From assembly GCA_011316305.1 (NCBI GenBank), contig SAUG01000129.1, positions 1 through 55,098 of the forward strand: a DNA stretch of 55,098 bases. The letters are read 5' to 3'. Below the pieces are notes generated by a model. The model did not search any database, was not told where the DNA came from, and saw only the letters and a program-made list of their open reading frames with translations. Source of the DNA: Rusavskia elegans. Lineage: Eukaryota; Ascomycota; Lecanoromycetes; Teloschistales; Teloschistaceae. This document shows, piece after piece, positions 36,601 through 45,942 of the stretch (position 1 is its first letter; every line of letters starts with the position of its first letter). The translations under genes were made by a program, and so were the position numbers.

Positions 36601-36831
36601 TATATAGTTAGTATATAATATACCGATATAATAGGTAGTTAAAGAAAAAGGAATCTCGATAAATTTAATTATATAAAATAGGGTTAAAACCCCTATAAAC
36701 TAGCTAGTAGCTAGCCCGTATAGGGCTCGGTATAAAGCTATACTAGCTATCTAATTAGTCGGTACGGTACAGTACGGGCTAGTGCGGTACGGAATAATGG
36801 CTAGTTTTAAGCGGTGCGATCGCCCACGCTG
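33674..36831. mobile_element. hAT-superfamily DNA transposon, RIP-decayed (3158 bp)
   Basis: Ends are inverted repeats: CAGCGTGGGCAATCGTACCG on the left, and on the right strand CAGCGTGGGCGATCGCACCG. They start CAG and end CTG as in hAT elements. The 8-bp sequence GCACCAGG flanks both sides (33666-33673 and 36832-36839), the diagnostic hAT target duplication. Many GGTACGG/CCGTACC subterminal repeats lie within 150 bp of each end, as hAT transposases require. The interior is extremely AT-rich with CA/TG almost absent, so the transposase gene is destroyed by RIP and no frame can be read. The length suits a once autonomous element. Confidence 0.9.
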
Positions 36832-36839
36832 GCACCAGG
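36832..36839 (+). repeat. 8-bp target site duplication, right
   Basis: GCACCAGG immediately after the right CCCACGCTG end of the hAT element; matches 33666-33673 exactly. Confidence 0.9.
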
Positions 36840-37215
36840 GGCTGATCAAACAACCTAACCGCTTCGGGCGGCAGTCCCACAGGCAGGCATTGGATACCGA
36901 CAACATCCCTCTGGCTTACTGATAGCCAGTAAATATAGAATAGTCTCTTGAGGTAGGGTACTCTAATGCTCGTACAGCTTTTCATGTGCAATGCGCATGC
37001 TTCTAGATAGATTGTAGAACTTGTTGGCAGCCGAAGTCGTGATGGCAGCGATGCTGCCGAAAGTGGTATCGCTGTTTCGCCGTTTGCGGAACCCCCTGGT
37101 CACTGGTGGCTGCACGTTTCAGGGCTACCTAGCGTGAGCACAGGCCACATGGCTCAGTAGAGCCTGCTTGCAAGGCTTGGCAGGTCACCTCGTGCTTTCA
37201 ACCACTCTGCAGAAA
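36840..37215. promoter_or_regulatory. upstream region of APH-like gene
   Basis: 376 bp of normal GC between the hAT element and the APH-like start codon. No gene seen. Confidence 0.45.
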
Positions 37216-38178
37216 ATGCATTTACCAACCAAAGAGTCGCTTCAGCAGGTCTCTCCATCCTGCTGGCGTGCAGGTTCTATGCTTATCGAACGCGATGCCA
37301 GTACAACATCGCCAGATACCATAGTTGAGTGGACCGATGAGGCCATCACCTATCGCCTACGACCGTCGGAACCCCACGACAAATATTCGTCATTCACACC
37401 CGTATCAAACGTTGTGAAATTGGTCCACGAGGGAGGCACCTTATCAGCGGTGTGGCAGATCGGGCTCCGTGCATTCTGCAAGGTGCACCCCTGGAACCCG
37501 CATATGGAATCCGAGGCAGCCACAATCGCTTTCGTCAAGCAGGCTGTTCCCTATATCCGCACGCCAAATGTCATATACGAATGGTTCGACGAGAATCGGT
37601 CTTTCCTGATTATCGAGCGTCTTGGATATTCCACCCTCAACCATGCCTGGGGTTCACTCTCAACCTCGCAGCGAAGCTTGGCTGTCCAGACAGTGGCCCA
37701 ATATTGCCAACGCATGGCTACGAACATTTCACACCTACTCAGCAGTGTGACTGGAAAAGCCGTGGGGGAGCCTTACCTCGACGCCTCGGGTTCTGAGCTG
37801 CTGGGGCCTTTGACGCCCAATCAGTGCCGAGAAGCCTTTTCCACCTCCTCGGCCACCTGTCCAGCACTCGAGCACTTCCACTTCTATCATGCAGACCTAG
37901 GGCCCACCAACATCATGGTTTCCGAGGATGGAATGGTGGAAGGTGTCATAGACTGGGAGTCTGCGGGCTATTACCCGCGATTCTGGATCGCCACCAAGCC
38001 TTCCGTCTCACCGGGGCTGGATCTCTGTCCAGCGCCTCCTGGGTGTGAGGAATGGGATTGGAGAAAGGCACTGAAGTCTGAGCTCGAAAGGCTGGGGTTC
38101 CCACAAGCTAACATGTGGTTCATGGAATGGCTACAAACCAATGAAGAAAAGGGTACTGATGCCGGGAGTGACCTGTAA
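37216..38178 (+). CDS. aminoglycoside phosphotransferase-like kinase (320 aa)
   Basis: Protein-kinase-fold small-molecule kinase of the APH/choline kinase group, common and multi-copy in filamentous fungi. Single exon. I chose the ATG at 37216; the frame is open further up but only with a TTG codon. Landmarks: the ATP-lobe segment VSNVVKLVHEGG, the helix-C glutamate region MESEAATIAFVKQ, hinge SFLIIERLGYSTL, catalytic loop HADLGPTN (His near residue 225, with Asp two on and Asn seven on) and the metal-binding IDWESAGYYPRFW (Asp near 246). All expected catalytic residues are present. The natural substrate is unknown; antibiotic resistance should not be assumed. It is a lone gene beside the hAT element. 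Confidence 0.9.
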   Translation: MHLPTKESLQQVSPSCWRAGSMLIERDASTTSPDTIVEWTDEAITYRLRPSEPHDKYSSFTPVSNVVKLVHEGGTLSAVWQIGLRAFCKVHPWNPHMESEAATIAFVKQAVPYIRTPNVIYEWFDENRSFLIIERLGYSTLNHAWGSLSTSQRSLAVQTVAQYCQRMATNISHLLSSVTGKAVGEPYLDASGSELLGPLTPNQCREAFSTSSATCPALEHFHFYHADLGPTNIMVSEDGMVEGVIDWESAGYYPRFWIATKPSVSPGLDLCPAPPGCEEWDWRKALKSELERLGFPQANMWFMEWLQTNEEKGTDAGSDL

Positions 38179-38480
38179 ATCGGTACTCTCTCACTACATG
38201 ATCAGCATCAGCTGTTCAGTTTTGCATGAAGTCACCGACTGCTGTCGTTCAACCCCAGCACCACCAGCTCGAGGAACGAGGCCATTGCCACAAAAGCTTA
38301 CCGTAAGCACGGGCCAAGGTACCGGACTCCGGAAATCAAACTTACAAAGCTTTGTCGGACATTGTAAGCTACCTTGATATGCTAGCATGTGGACCATTCA
38401 AGCCTCCGAACACACCAGTCGCAGAACAGAATTATAGTTTGATTCAGACCTCTCTGCGCAGCCCAATTCTCGACATAACT
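38179..38480. other. spacer, no gene seen
   Basis: About 300 bp after the APH-like stop. Nothing supportable. Confidence 0.4.
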
Positions 38481-38489
38481 CCACTACTC

Positions 38490-38760
38490 GCCTTCCGTCA
38501 CTTTCACAGGCCCAACATATGTAGCTAACCGTCCAAGAATAGTTGTAACTACCTTCGTCACTAACTCAAACGTGTCCTTGATCCTCTTTCCCTCGTCAAC
38601 TCCGTTGCCTTGGGATGGTATGGCTACAATGTAGGGTACCTTGTATTTCCACGCTCAGACCTCATTCGCAGAGTGTGCAGTGACGACAGCCACCGTGTGA
38701 TGCATGCCGATCTGCTTGCTGAAAAGCTGCTTATTGGATACAATCGTAGGACCCCTTGTG
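38490..38760 (-). pseudogene. unidentified C-terminal coding remnant
   Basis: On the minus strand one frame reads IVSNKQLFSKQIGMHHTVAV, then VTAHSANEV, a TGA at about 38655-38657, and continues AWKYKVPYIVAIPSQGNG, RLATYVGPVKVTEGE before a normal stop near 38492. The text on both sides of the TGA is protein-like and in one frame, so a single nonsense change in a longer gene is likely. The rest of the gene is not evident upstream. I do not recognise the family. Confidence 0.4.
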
Positions 38761-39243
38761 CACCTGGACCCTTTGCCTAACGCTTTCCATTGCTCTACCG
38801 AACATCTCCGTGGCGGGGCGGCACGAGGAATCAACCAACATGAGCCGAACAGATTGGATGCAGAGCGCCACAGTCCGAGACCACGCAGTAGCAAGCCTAC
38901 TCACTTGACAGGCTGGATGGGAGGCAATTTACGGTTTCTCAACCGACCAAACCCGCATCCATGTCGTCAACACACATACAGCCACGAAGCCAAGGCGTCC
39001 ATGGGTTCATCAGCACCTGGCCACTTGCCGCTTTCCAATCCAGCACATGACTACGGGGATACTCGACTTGCTCGCAGGTTGTCACGAGCGATGCAAACTT
39101 CGTGCTTTGACCACGTCCGTGAGCGAACTGGACTCATCAGATACTTTTTAGCTCTCAGTCGCCCTCTGCCCAAAATTCCCCCCCAGATCCCTCTGCTTGA
39201 TAGATCTGATCCAAGATATCACCTCTACTCAAGATTATTGTCC

Positions 39244-40480
39244 AATGGCTCCCCAGCCCACAGAACACGCTTCGATCGTCAAGTCGTTCCGAATCGTAGA
39301 CATCCAGCCCAGCTTGAACGAGGCTAAGCAGCAACAGCAGCCTCTTGGGCTCATGGATACTGGCCTCACAAGATGAACCTTATCTCAAATTCAGTCTATG
39401 AGAAGATATGACCCGTCTCCTAAACGCCCAACCCCCTCGACATCTTCGGCCGTATCAAACCCGATCCGGACACGCCCGACCATGTTGAAACCAATCTGAC
39501 CCACAAGTTTTTTGGGACGGGCATCAATAGCACCCGACCGGTCCGGAGGTAGAAACACTTATACAAGGACCACCCATCGCGGTAAGCCAGGGCGCCAACC
39601 ATCTTGACGTCTTTGAAGCGGATGCTAAAAACCAGACCCAACACCAATTCTGGGGTGGCACAGCTTGGAAACCCAATGTAAGTGAGTTCGAGATTTTAGA
39701 TGGACCGTGCGATCCGGCAGATAATATAGCGATTACGACGTGGGGGCCAGGCTGATTGGATGTGTCCTGCAGCAATGCTGATGGGGAGCTGCTACACCAA
39801 CAGTATGATGGTTCGGGTTGGAGCAGGATGAAGCATTTGGTATACGATGGCTACCTCGTGACGCAACCCAAGGCGGTGAGCTGCGGTAAAGATCGCCTTG
39901 ACGTCTTGTTCGTAAACACTTCTTACGACCTTATTCATATGGCCTGGGGGCAAGCAGTGGTCCGAGGACCCGGATGAATTCAATCCAGCGCAAGAAGGGT
40001 ACAAGTTAAATACGTTGTCCGTTGCATCCTGGGGTGAGGACCGCCTCGACCTTTTCGCCGCAAAGCGAGAAATCGCATTCTGGCATATCTACTGGGACGG
40101 ACACCAGTAGTGTCCATGGTAATGTCCAAGCGGACCTGATGCATCCATTGGGGAAGTAGGCGCGTGGCTTCCTGGGCCACGAGTCGTTTCGATATCGTGA
40201 AACAGAGCCGCTGATCTGGCCGCTGCTCGTACAAATAATGTTATGGGCAGGCCTGGCAAACCAGCACTGAGGCCTGGTATGATAAAGCGCCGAAGGTACG
40301 CTTCCGTTCCGCGCCGACTATGGTCTCTTGGACAAAAGAACCGGTTGGATATCCTGTGTGGACGACAGGCGGCAGATGGCTTCACCAAGCGTGGACTGGA
40401 GACTCCTGGTACCCCGGTAGCACGGCTGGGAATTTCTCAAGTAGTGCGTGGGTTAGAGAGGGTCCTTGTCGGCCAAACCC
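39244..40480 (+). pseudogene. PLL-type beta-propeller lectin gene, decayed
   Basis: Propeller repeats of the RLDVF...DGxLxHxxWxGxxW kind recur in changing frames: NPLDIFGRIKPDPD (39427), GANHLDVFEADAKNQTQHQFW (39590-39650, read in part), TTWGPG then a TGA at 39753 where CGA is expected, LDVSCSNADGELLHQQYDGS (39756-39815), SCGKDRLDVLFVNTS (39880), SWGEDRLDLFAAKR (40027) and VSWTKE..GGRWLHQAWTGDSW (40320-40420). A short leader starts with ATG at 39244 (MAPQPTEHASIVKSF). Several frame changes and stops make it non-functional. It is a different gene from the membrane-anchored lectin at 18296. Confidence 0.72.
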
Positions 40481-41056
40481 GATGTTAAGATCAAATTAAG
40501 CTATTGACAACATAGCGCTGGGATGCTTGTAAAGATACCGTCCGATTGATCCAGCCAATTGAATGAGAGCGAGAAGTTGAATAAGTCACGAGATATCGTA
40601 CAGAACGATCACGCAGTACTGGATATCTCAGCTGTATTTGATGCGTTGCGAGTTGCTTGTGCTTTGTTATACACCGATGGGTGTGATAGATATATAGCCC
40701 GGTCGTTAGACACGCATCATGAATTTGACCAGCGGACAAAAATATCAAGCGAGTCGGCATATAGAAGCAATCGCCGGGAGGACCTATATCAACGTTCATT
40801 CGAGGATCAATCTCCCTACGCCCTTTCATAGCTAACATGCTGCGAAAGGCCTTACATTGTACAGTTCTGGAGATGACAGGCCTAAAGGTGCGACGTAAAG
40901 ACACGATTAACCAAGCGCCCAAGCCAAACATAGCCACACGAAGCTTGCCGCTTTGAGAACGTGGTCCCTCAAACCAACACCAGGCGCAAAAAGGGACAAT
41001 CCCGACCTCCAGCCATGCTGTTGAAGAAATCATTGGACAGGCTCGTCCAGCGTCCT
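40481..41056. other. intergenic, no gene supported
   Basis: 576 bp after the lectin pseudogene and before the permease 3' end. A 190-codon minus-strand frame (40491-41060) is open, but has no family pattern and unlikely composition. Confidence 0.4.
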
Positions 41057-42910
41057 TCACGCCTCTTTCCGCACCAGCTTCACAGGCCCCACATACTTCC
41101 CCTTAGCCCTCAAATAATAAACCAACGACAACATCACCACGCCGCCGAAAATCACACTACTCCAATTCATGGATTCTACCTTGGGATTCCTCGCCGGCGG
41201 GAAGAAAATCATCACGAACGCCAGAACCAAAAACATCAATGCGGCCATGTTGATGGGAAGGCCCCATCTACCCAATGAGAAATGCGATGGGAGTAGAGGT
41301 TGAGAGCGGATTCGCTTCCAAGCCATGGAGCCGATGGATATCATGTAGGAGGCTAGAAGAGCGACGACGCCGAGAGCGGTGAGTTGATTGAAGGCGATGG
41401 TGGAGCCGAAGCTGATGGAGATTAGGAGGATGGAGAAGACGGAGGTGGCGATGATGGCGTTGAGGGGGATGTCGTGGACGACCTGGCATGGGAGTCAGTA
41501 CTGGTGGTTACCCGGCAAGGTAAGTATCGCGATGGCCTCCATCGTAATCTACGTGTGTGTGATGTTGCGCATATTGTCCTGGCGATAGCCATAAGACGAC
41601 TCGATGATTACCATGGGTATCGCTATAACAATGACCAAAGCAACAGATGAGGCGGGTATAGTCAATGGTTGCAGAGTCACTCACTCTTCTGAAGAAGGTA
41701 TGAAAAGGCGTGCCTCGATCGCGGGCGAAGGAGAAAAGTTGGCGAGACGCTGTGGTCATGTTCGTCACGGCGCAGAACTGTGAGAGAATGATCATGATGC
41801 AAGTCATGACCGTTGCGCCTCCGGTGCTTTGAGTAGCGTTATAGAAAACCTACACTTCTGTCAGAGTCCCTGCTGTGAGGGCTGAGTTGAACTAGCCAGC
41901 CTCTAGTTTTACATACCTGGATGAAAGGATAGCCAGTCGGCGTCCCAAGGACTTCTTCCAGATTGCCGATGCAGAAACACAGTGTAACCAGCATCACGAA
42001 ACCAAAGGTTCCATTACCGATCGCAGCCGCCAGCATGATCCTCGGTATAGTCTTCGAAGCATTACGAACTTCTTCCGATATATGCACCGCAGCATCCGGG
42101 CCGATCAACGACACCGTCGGACTAAGGATGCCCACAAGAGTGGCAAGCCCCATACTCCTCCAATCGCCACCATCGTTGAATTGGGCGAAGACTTGGTCCG
42201 CTGGCACATGAGGGGAAAGAACCCAAAGCGGGACAAGGATAGCGATGAATCCACAGACGTGAAGAACCAGTATCGTTGCTTGGATGGTAGGCAAGATTTT
42301 AGCAAGGACGGTATTGATGAAGAGCGAAACGCAGACCAGAGCAATTGCCAGTAAGGACCCGTGCCACCTCTCAGGGACATAGGTTGGGTGATTGAGGATG
42401 ATAAGAGCCTGGATTTCTGTCCCCGCGAGGTAGCATCCCGCCGCGGAGCCGGCTTGCCATCCGAGCACGCAGAGCCATCCAGTCATGTAGCTGATGAAAT
42501 TCTGTGCGCTCGGTGCTGCGAATTCGGAAACCCAATGGTATTGTCCGCCAGTGGTGGGAGCCATGGAGGCCATCTCCGCCATGGAGACGATGGCCATGCC
42601 AAAGCCGAAGAATGTGGCGATGTAGATGTAGATGGCGCCTGCAGTGCCGCCGTTGGTCAGGCCGAAGGTTGCGGTTGCCAGTTGGGTCTCCCATGAGGAC
42701 ATGAGGACCATGGAAAAGCCGAGAGTGGAGCAGAAGGCGAAGTTGCGCTGGAACGACTGTGTTTTGCCCATGCGCTTCATGTCGCGGGCGTCGATCTCGG
42801 TGCCGTGTTTTTCTATTACCACGACTTCGACTTCGGGGACGTTTTTCCATATCTGCCTTCTCCATATCCGGATGATGCGAGCCGTAAGTTTCTCTGGTGA
42901 CTGACTCCAT
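41057..42910 (-). CDS. amino-acid/GABA permease, APC superfamily
   Basis: A 12-span plasma-membrane importer of the fungal GABA/choline/amino-acid permease type. Exons by descending coordinate: 41917-42910, 41685-41849 and 41057-41482; introns are 67 bp and 202 bp, the second rather long. Landmarks: GKTQSFQRNFAFCSTLGFS, LMSSWE, TGGQYHWVSEFA, MTGWLCVLGWQ, GPDAAVHISEEVRNASKTIP, FYNATQSTGGATVM, TTASRQLFSFARDRGTPF and PLNAIIATSVFSILL. The best N-terminus (ATG at 42910, METSV-like MESVTRETYG) is one base out of frame with the rest; dropping one A from the A5 run at 42842-42846 gives exactly 1584 nt (527 aa). A start at 42975 stays in frame and gives 549 aa with an odd hydrophobic leader. It is divergent from the GNAT gene. 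Confidence 0.9.
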
Positions 42911-42975
42911 GGTGACGAGGAGATTAGAAGAAAATGGCCGGTGAGAGTCAGGAGCGGATGGAAGCTCGGGGTCAT

Positions 42976-43539
42976 GCTTTATGCGAACACGACATGGACA
43001 CGGGTGAGTACCGTAGACGAGATGTCTATGTTCAAAGAAGTATAAGGTAGTGGTCCAGGATCCAGCTGCATTGACGTCTGCGACTCCAGCTGCAGGTGAT
43101 GCTTGGCGATCATGCGATTCGCCATCGACCAAGCAAGTCACTTGAACTGTCAAACCTTATTCGAACCCTGGCGATTTCCATTGGCACTCTGTGAAACGGC
43201 GAATTTGCTGTTCTCCATGGTCTGAGCTAGGGAAGCCACAGTCGAAGATAGGACGAATTGTGATGCGAGTGCACAGTGATTATGTGTATAATAATGAGTG
43301 TGTACTCGATGATGATCGAGAGCTACAACATATGTGCACGAAGAAGGAAGATGGCCTACCGTAATGCTAAGCCCAAGGCTAGCCCTGGGGGCGCTAGCCT
43401 CACAAATTGGTGTGTCAGTCATCATCGCTTAAGTTCTCCAGCCGTCCAACATGCTCGGATCTGTCATTTTGTCGACGTAAAAGCTTCTTCCGGCCTCCCC
43501 CGACATTGCACAGATCGCAGCCTATGCGACATCTGGAAC
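42976..43539. promoter_or_regulatory. divergent intergenic region, permease and GNAT genes
   Basis: 564 bp between two head-to-head genes. No further gene and no motif that I would name. Confidence 0.5.
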
Positions 43540-44350
43540 ATGCCCCGCCGCATCGCTCAACGGCGTGACTTACCGAGTATTGCCAGCACTTATGCTGCCG
43601 CTTTCTGGGATGAAGAAGTCATGGGCAAGCTGATGCATCCGTACCGGCAAGAGCATACTCAAGACTTCCTGCGCTATTGGAGGTATGAGGTCGCCGAATG
43701 GTATTGGAGCCATAGCCATCAGATCGTGGTGTCCTATGAGACAAAGCAGACCAGTGATGGCGACGAGGAACAGCTGTTGACAGGCGTGGCGGACTGGATA
43801 CGGCATGGAGAAGGCTGGGAGCGCCTCTGGGGGATCTGGGCTTGGTGGGATCCCCGTAAGTTGTTCTCTCCGCAACGGCCGCTATTAGAGAAGTCCATCT
43901 TGACACCAACGAGGAAACCTTTTCCAGCGGCTCGTTGCACTCGGAAATCGCGTTTCCCGTTTCTTCTACCCCAATCTCGCTTCTGATCCAGCCATGTCGG
44001 ACGTAGGGTCCGTCGTTCATCGTCTAACATCGCACTTCTGGTCTGGACCACGGAGCCGTGGCTGGTATCTGAATTTCCTTGCTGTCCATCCGGACTTCCA
44101 GAATCGCGGACATGGTAGTAGTCTCGCGAAATGGGGCGTCGAGCGCGCGAGAGTGGAGAATGTAACGGCGAGCGTAGTTAGCGGAATTGCCAGGGACCTG
44201 TTTTATCGAAGGTGTGGATTCGACGTTGAGGTTGGAAAAGCGACTGATGGAGATGGAAATCCGCTGAAGGGGAGGGTGGATGGAGGGACAGTGTTGTTCC
44301 GAGATTTGGAAACCGGCCAACTGTCTCTTCCTACCAATCTGACGACTTGA
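43540..44350 (+). CDS. GNAT-family N-acetyltransferase (250 aa)
   Basis: Acetyl-CoA-dependent acetyltransferase. Two exons, 43540-43855 and 43914-44350; the 58-bp intron with a GTAAGT donor joins IWAWWDPR to NLFQRLVALGNR. Landmarks: N-terminal RRIAQRRDLPSIASTYAAAF, typical of fungal GNATs that begin with a short beta strand and helix; motif A LAVHPDFQNRGHGSSLAKWG with the acetyl-CoA loop QNRGHG; then VVSGIARDLFYRRCGFDV, the usual C-terminal strand and helix. The start at 43540 is chosen because the conserved part begins there, although the frame is open further up. It converges with the next gene (266 bp apart). Substrate unknown. Confidence 0.93.
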
Positions 44351-44616
44351 CCTTGAGACAGTCGAAAAGCTCCGTCGCCTCCCTTGTCCTTGGCGAGTAT
44401 TCCAAATGTGTCATCTGGGCTTTGGCCTGGCCCAACATTACAACTCGACAACTCTGCGCCTGGTACGCTATGATAATACCGCAATATCTTGCGACTCGCC
44501 GACGTTTAAGACTCTTAAGCTTTCCAGCAAACCCACAACGCTGGAGGACAAGTCCTCCGGAGACGGAAAAGATAAGATCATTACATGCAGGGTCATCAAA
44601 ATATACCCCTCACGAT

Positions 44617-45666
44617 TCACGTATCCGCCACATCCTTCCCCAACCCATCCTCCCTATAAAACAGCAAACTCCTCCCAACTACAACCTCATCCACCTTCAT
44701 CACAAAACTAAGCTGCCGATACGTCCTCGTCTCCACTAGATAATCCGCGGCCTTCGCCACGGCTTCCACAACCCAGAAATATTGCAGAAAAGGAGATGTC
44801 GTCCTCGTCGTAGCAGAGGCTGTGAATCTGCAGGAGCTTTCCTGATCTGAAGGGGTCCACAAGTGGCGGATCCGTGTGTTCGATGGGTGCATGGCTGCTA
44901 TTACTAGTGTCCAGATGATGGAGACGAACATGTCATCTTTGTCCATGGTGCGGCCGGCCCATGCGAAAGTTACCGATAGGCGGCTAGCGAGGTCAGTGAG
45001 AGTAGTGTTCAGTGTCTGGATGTCGGATGCAGGGGTATTAGCTCTGTCTGCGAGCTCAGTACCGGCCCAGGTCCTCTTCTTAGAGGCTGGGGGGTCAATG
45101 TTGTCCGGGGTTCCATTGTCCTGCAAATTCCTGGCATCCATAGCGCGATGATCGAGTGCATCACCGAAAGGATTCCCAAAGGAAATACCGCCGACTTCCT
45201 CATCGTCCCACAGCAGGGTGTAATGCGACACTTGGAAGCCCATGGCATTATACATGTACAGGAGCGCCCCGTCTAGGCCCCAGATCACATACCTACGCTT
45301 CAGAGTACTACTGCCAAGTGGTGCGGTCAGTCTTATACGTGGTTCCGGATATCTTGCGGTACTGAAATCCTGTGCGGGCATGGCACCCTGGAAATCACCG
45401 TGTGCGATCTCTTTCATGGCGTGGACGATGTTGATGAAGGCGGCTTCCTCCGGAAATTGTGTTGGGAGAACGACGTCGGGTCTGACTTTAAATTCCAATG
45501 GGACAGAGCCCCAGGTTAGTTTTTTGATAGGCGAAGAAAGATTTGTGGCCACTGTATTGAGAGGAAGATTTGGTAACAGCCGATCTTTTGGTCGGACTGG
45601 GGATGAATATGCTAGCTGTGTCCAAGCAAGGCAGAGGATTGAGGCCCATCCATGTTTGACGTACAT
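44617..45666 (-). CDS. secreted protein of unknown function (349 aa)
   Basis: Single-exon gene with a signal peptide MYVKHGWASILCLAWTQLAY. The start ATG at 45666 sits at the head of this signal. The mature protein has few cysteines and no repeats. Readable segments are PLEFKVRPDVVLPTQFPEEA, FINIVHAMKEIAHGDF, RRYVIWGLDGALLYMYNAMG, LASRLSVTFAWAGRTMDKDD and YFWVVEAVAKAADYLVETR. An acidic/basic low-complexity stretch (NIDPPASKKRTW) splits two likely folded halves. The organisation resembles fungal secreted proteins of unknown role; I recognise no catalytic motif. The frame is intact. Confidence 0.75.
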   Translation of the reverse strand: MYVKHGWASILCLAWTQLAYSSPVRPKDRLLPNLPLNTVATNLSSPIKKLTWGSVPLEFKVRPDVVLPTQFPEEAAFINIVHAMKEIAHGDFQGAMPAQDFSTARYPEPRIRLTAPLGSSTLKRRYVIWGLDGALLYMYNAMGFQVSHYTLLWDDEEVGGISFGNPFGDALDHRAMDARNLQDNGTPDNIDPPASKKRTWAGTELADRANTPASDIQTLNTTLTDLASRLSVTFAWAGRTMDKDDMFVSIIWTLVIAAMHPSNTRIRHLWTPSDQESSCRFTASATTRTTSPFLQYFWVVEAVAKAADYLVETRTYRQLSFVMKVDEVVVGRSLLFYREDGLGKDVADT

Positions 45667-45942
45667 GATCGAAGATGGGCTGAAAGGCGAGTGAGCAGGG
45701 ACTGAGAGACTGTCACAACACAAAACTTACTGGATGAAGAGCATCGGCGAACACTTATTTTGAACAATGTGCGATTCGCGTGTCGTCGCTTATTGTGGCA
45801 AGATGCGACAGTAGAAGCTGGGAGTGGTTCTGCTAGTAGGACTACTGCGGCGCAACGATGAGAGCGCTTAAATAGAAGTTATCTCGGTGTCAAGTTAGCA
45901 AAAACCGGATGCACAAGTCTGCAACTGTACTCAGACTTAGCA

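Noticed and set aside
38704..39327. 208-codon open frame on the plus strand
   Set aside because: Low-complexity Pro/Arg/His-rich reading without motifs; it overlaps the better leader of the lectin pseudogene in another frame.
40491..41060. 190-codon open frame on the minus strand
   Set aside because: No family pattern, odd composition, no start context, and it overlaps the permease stop. Probably chance.
42371..43153. 260-codon minus-strand frame rich in Arg and His
   Set aside because: After its first residues it is the shifted shadow of the permease gene.
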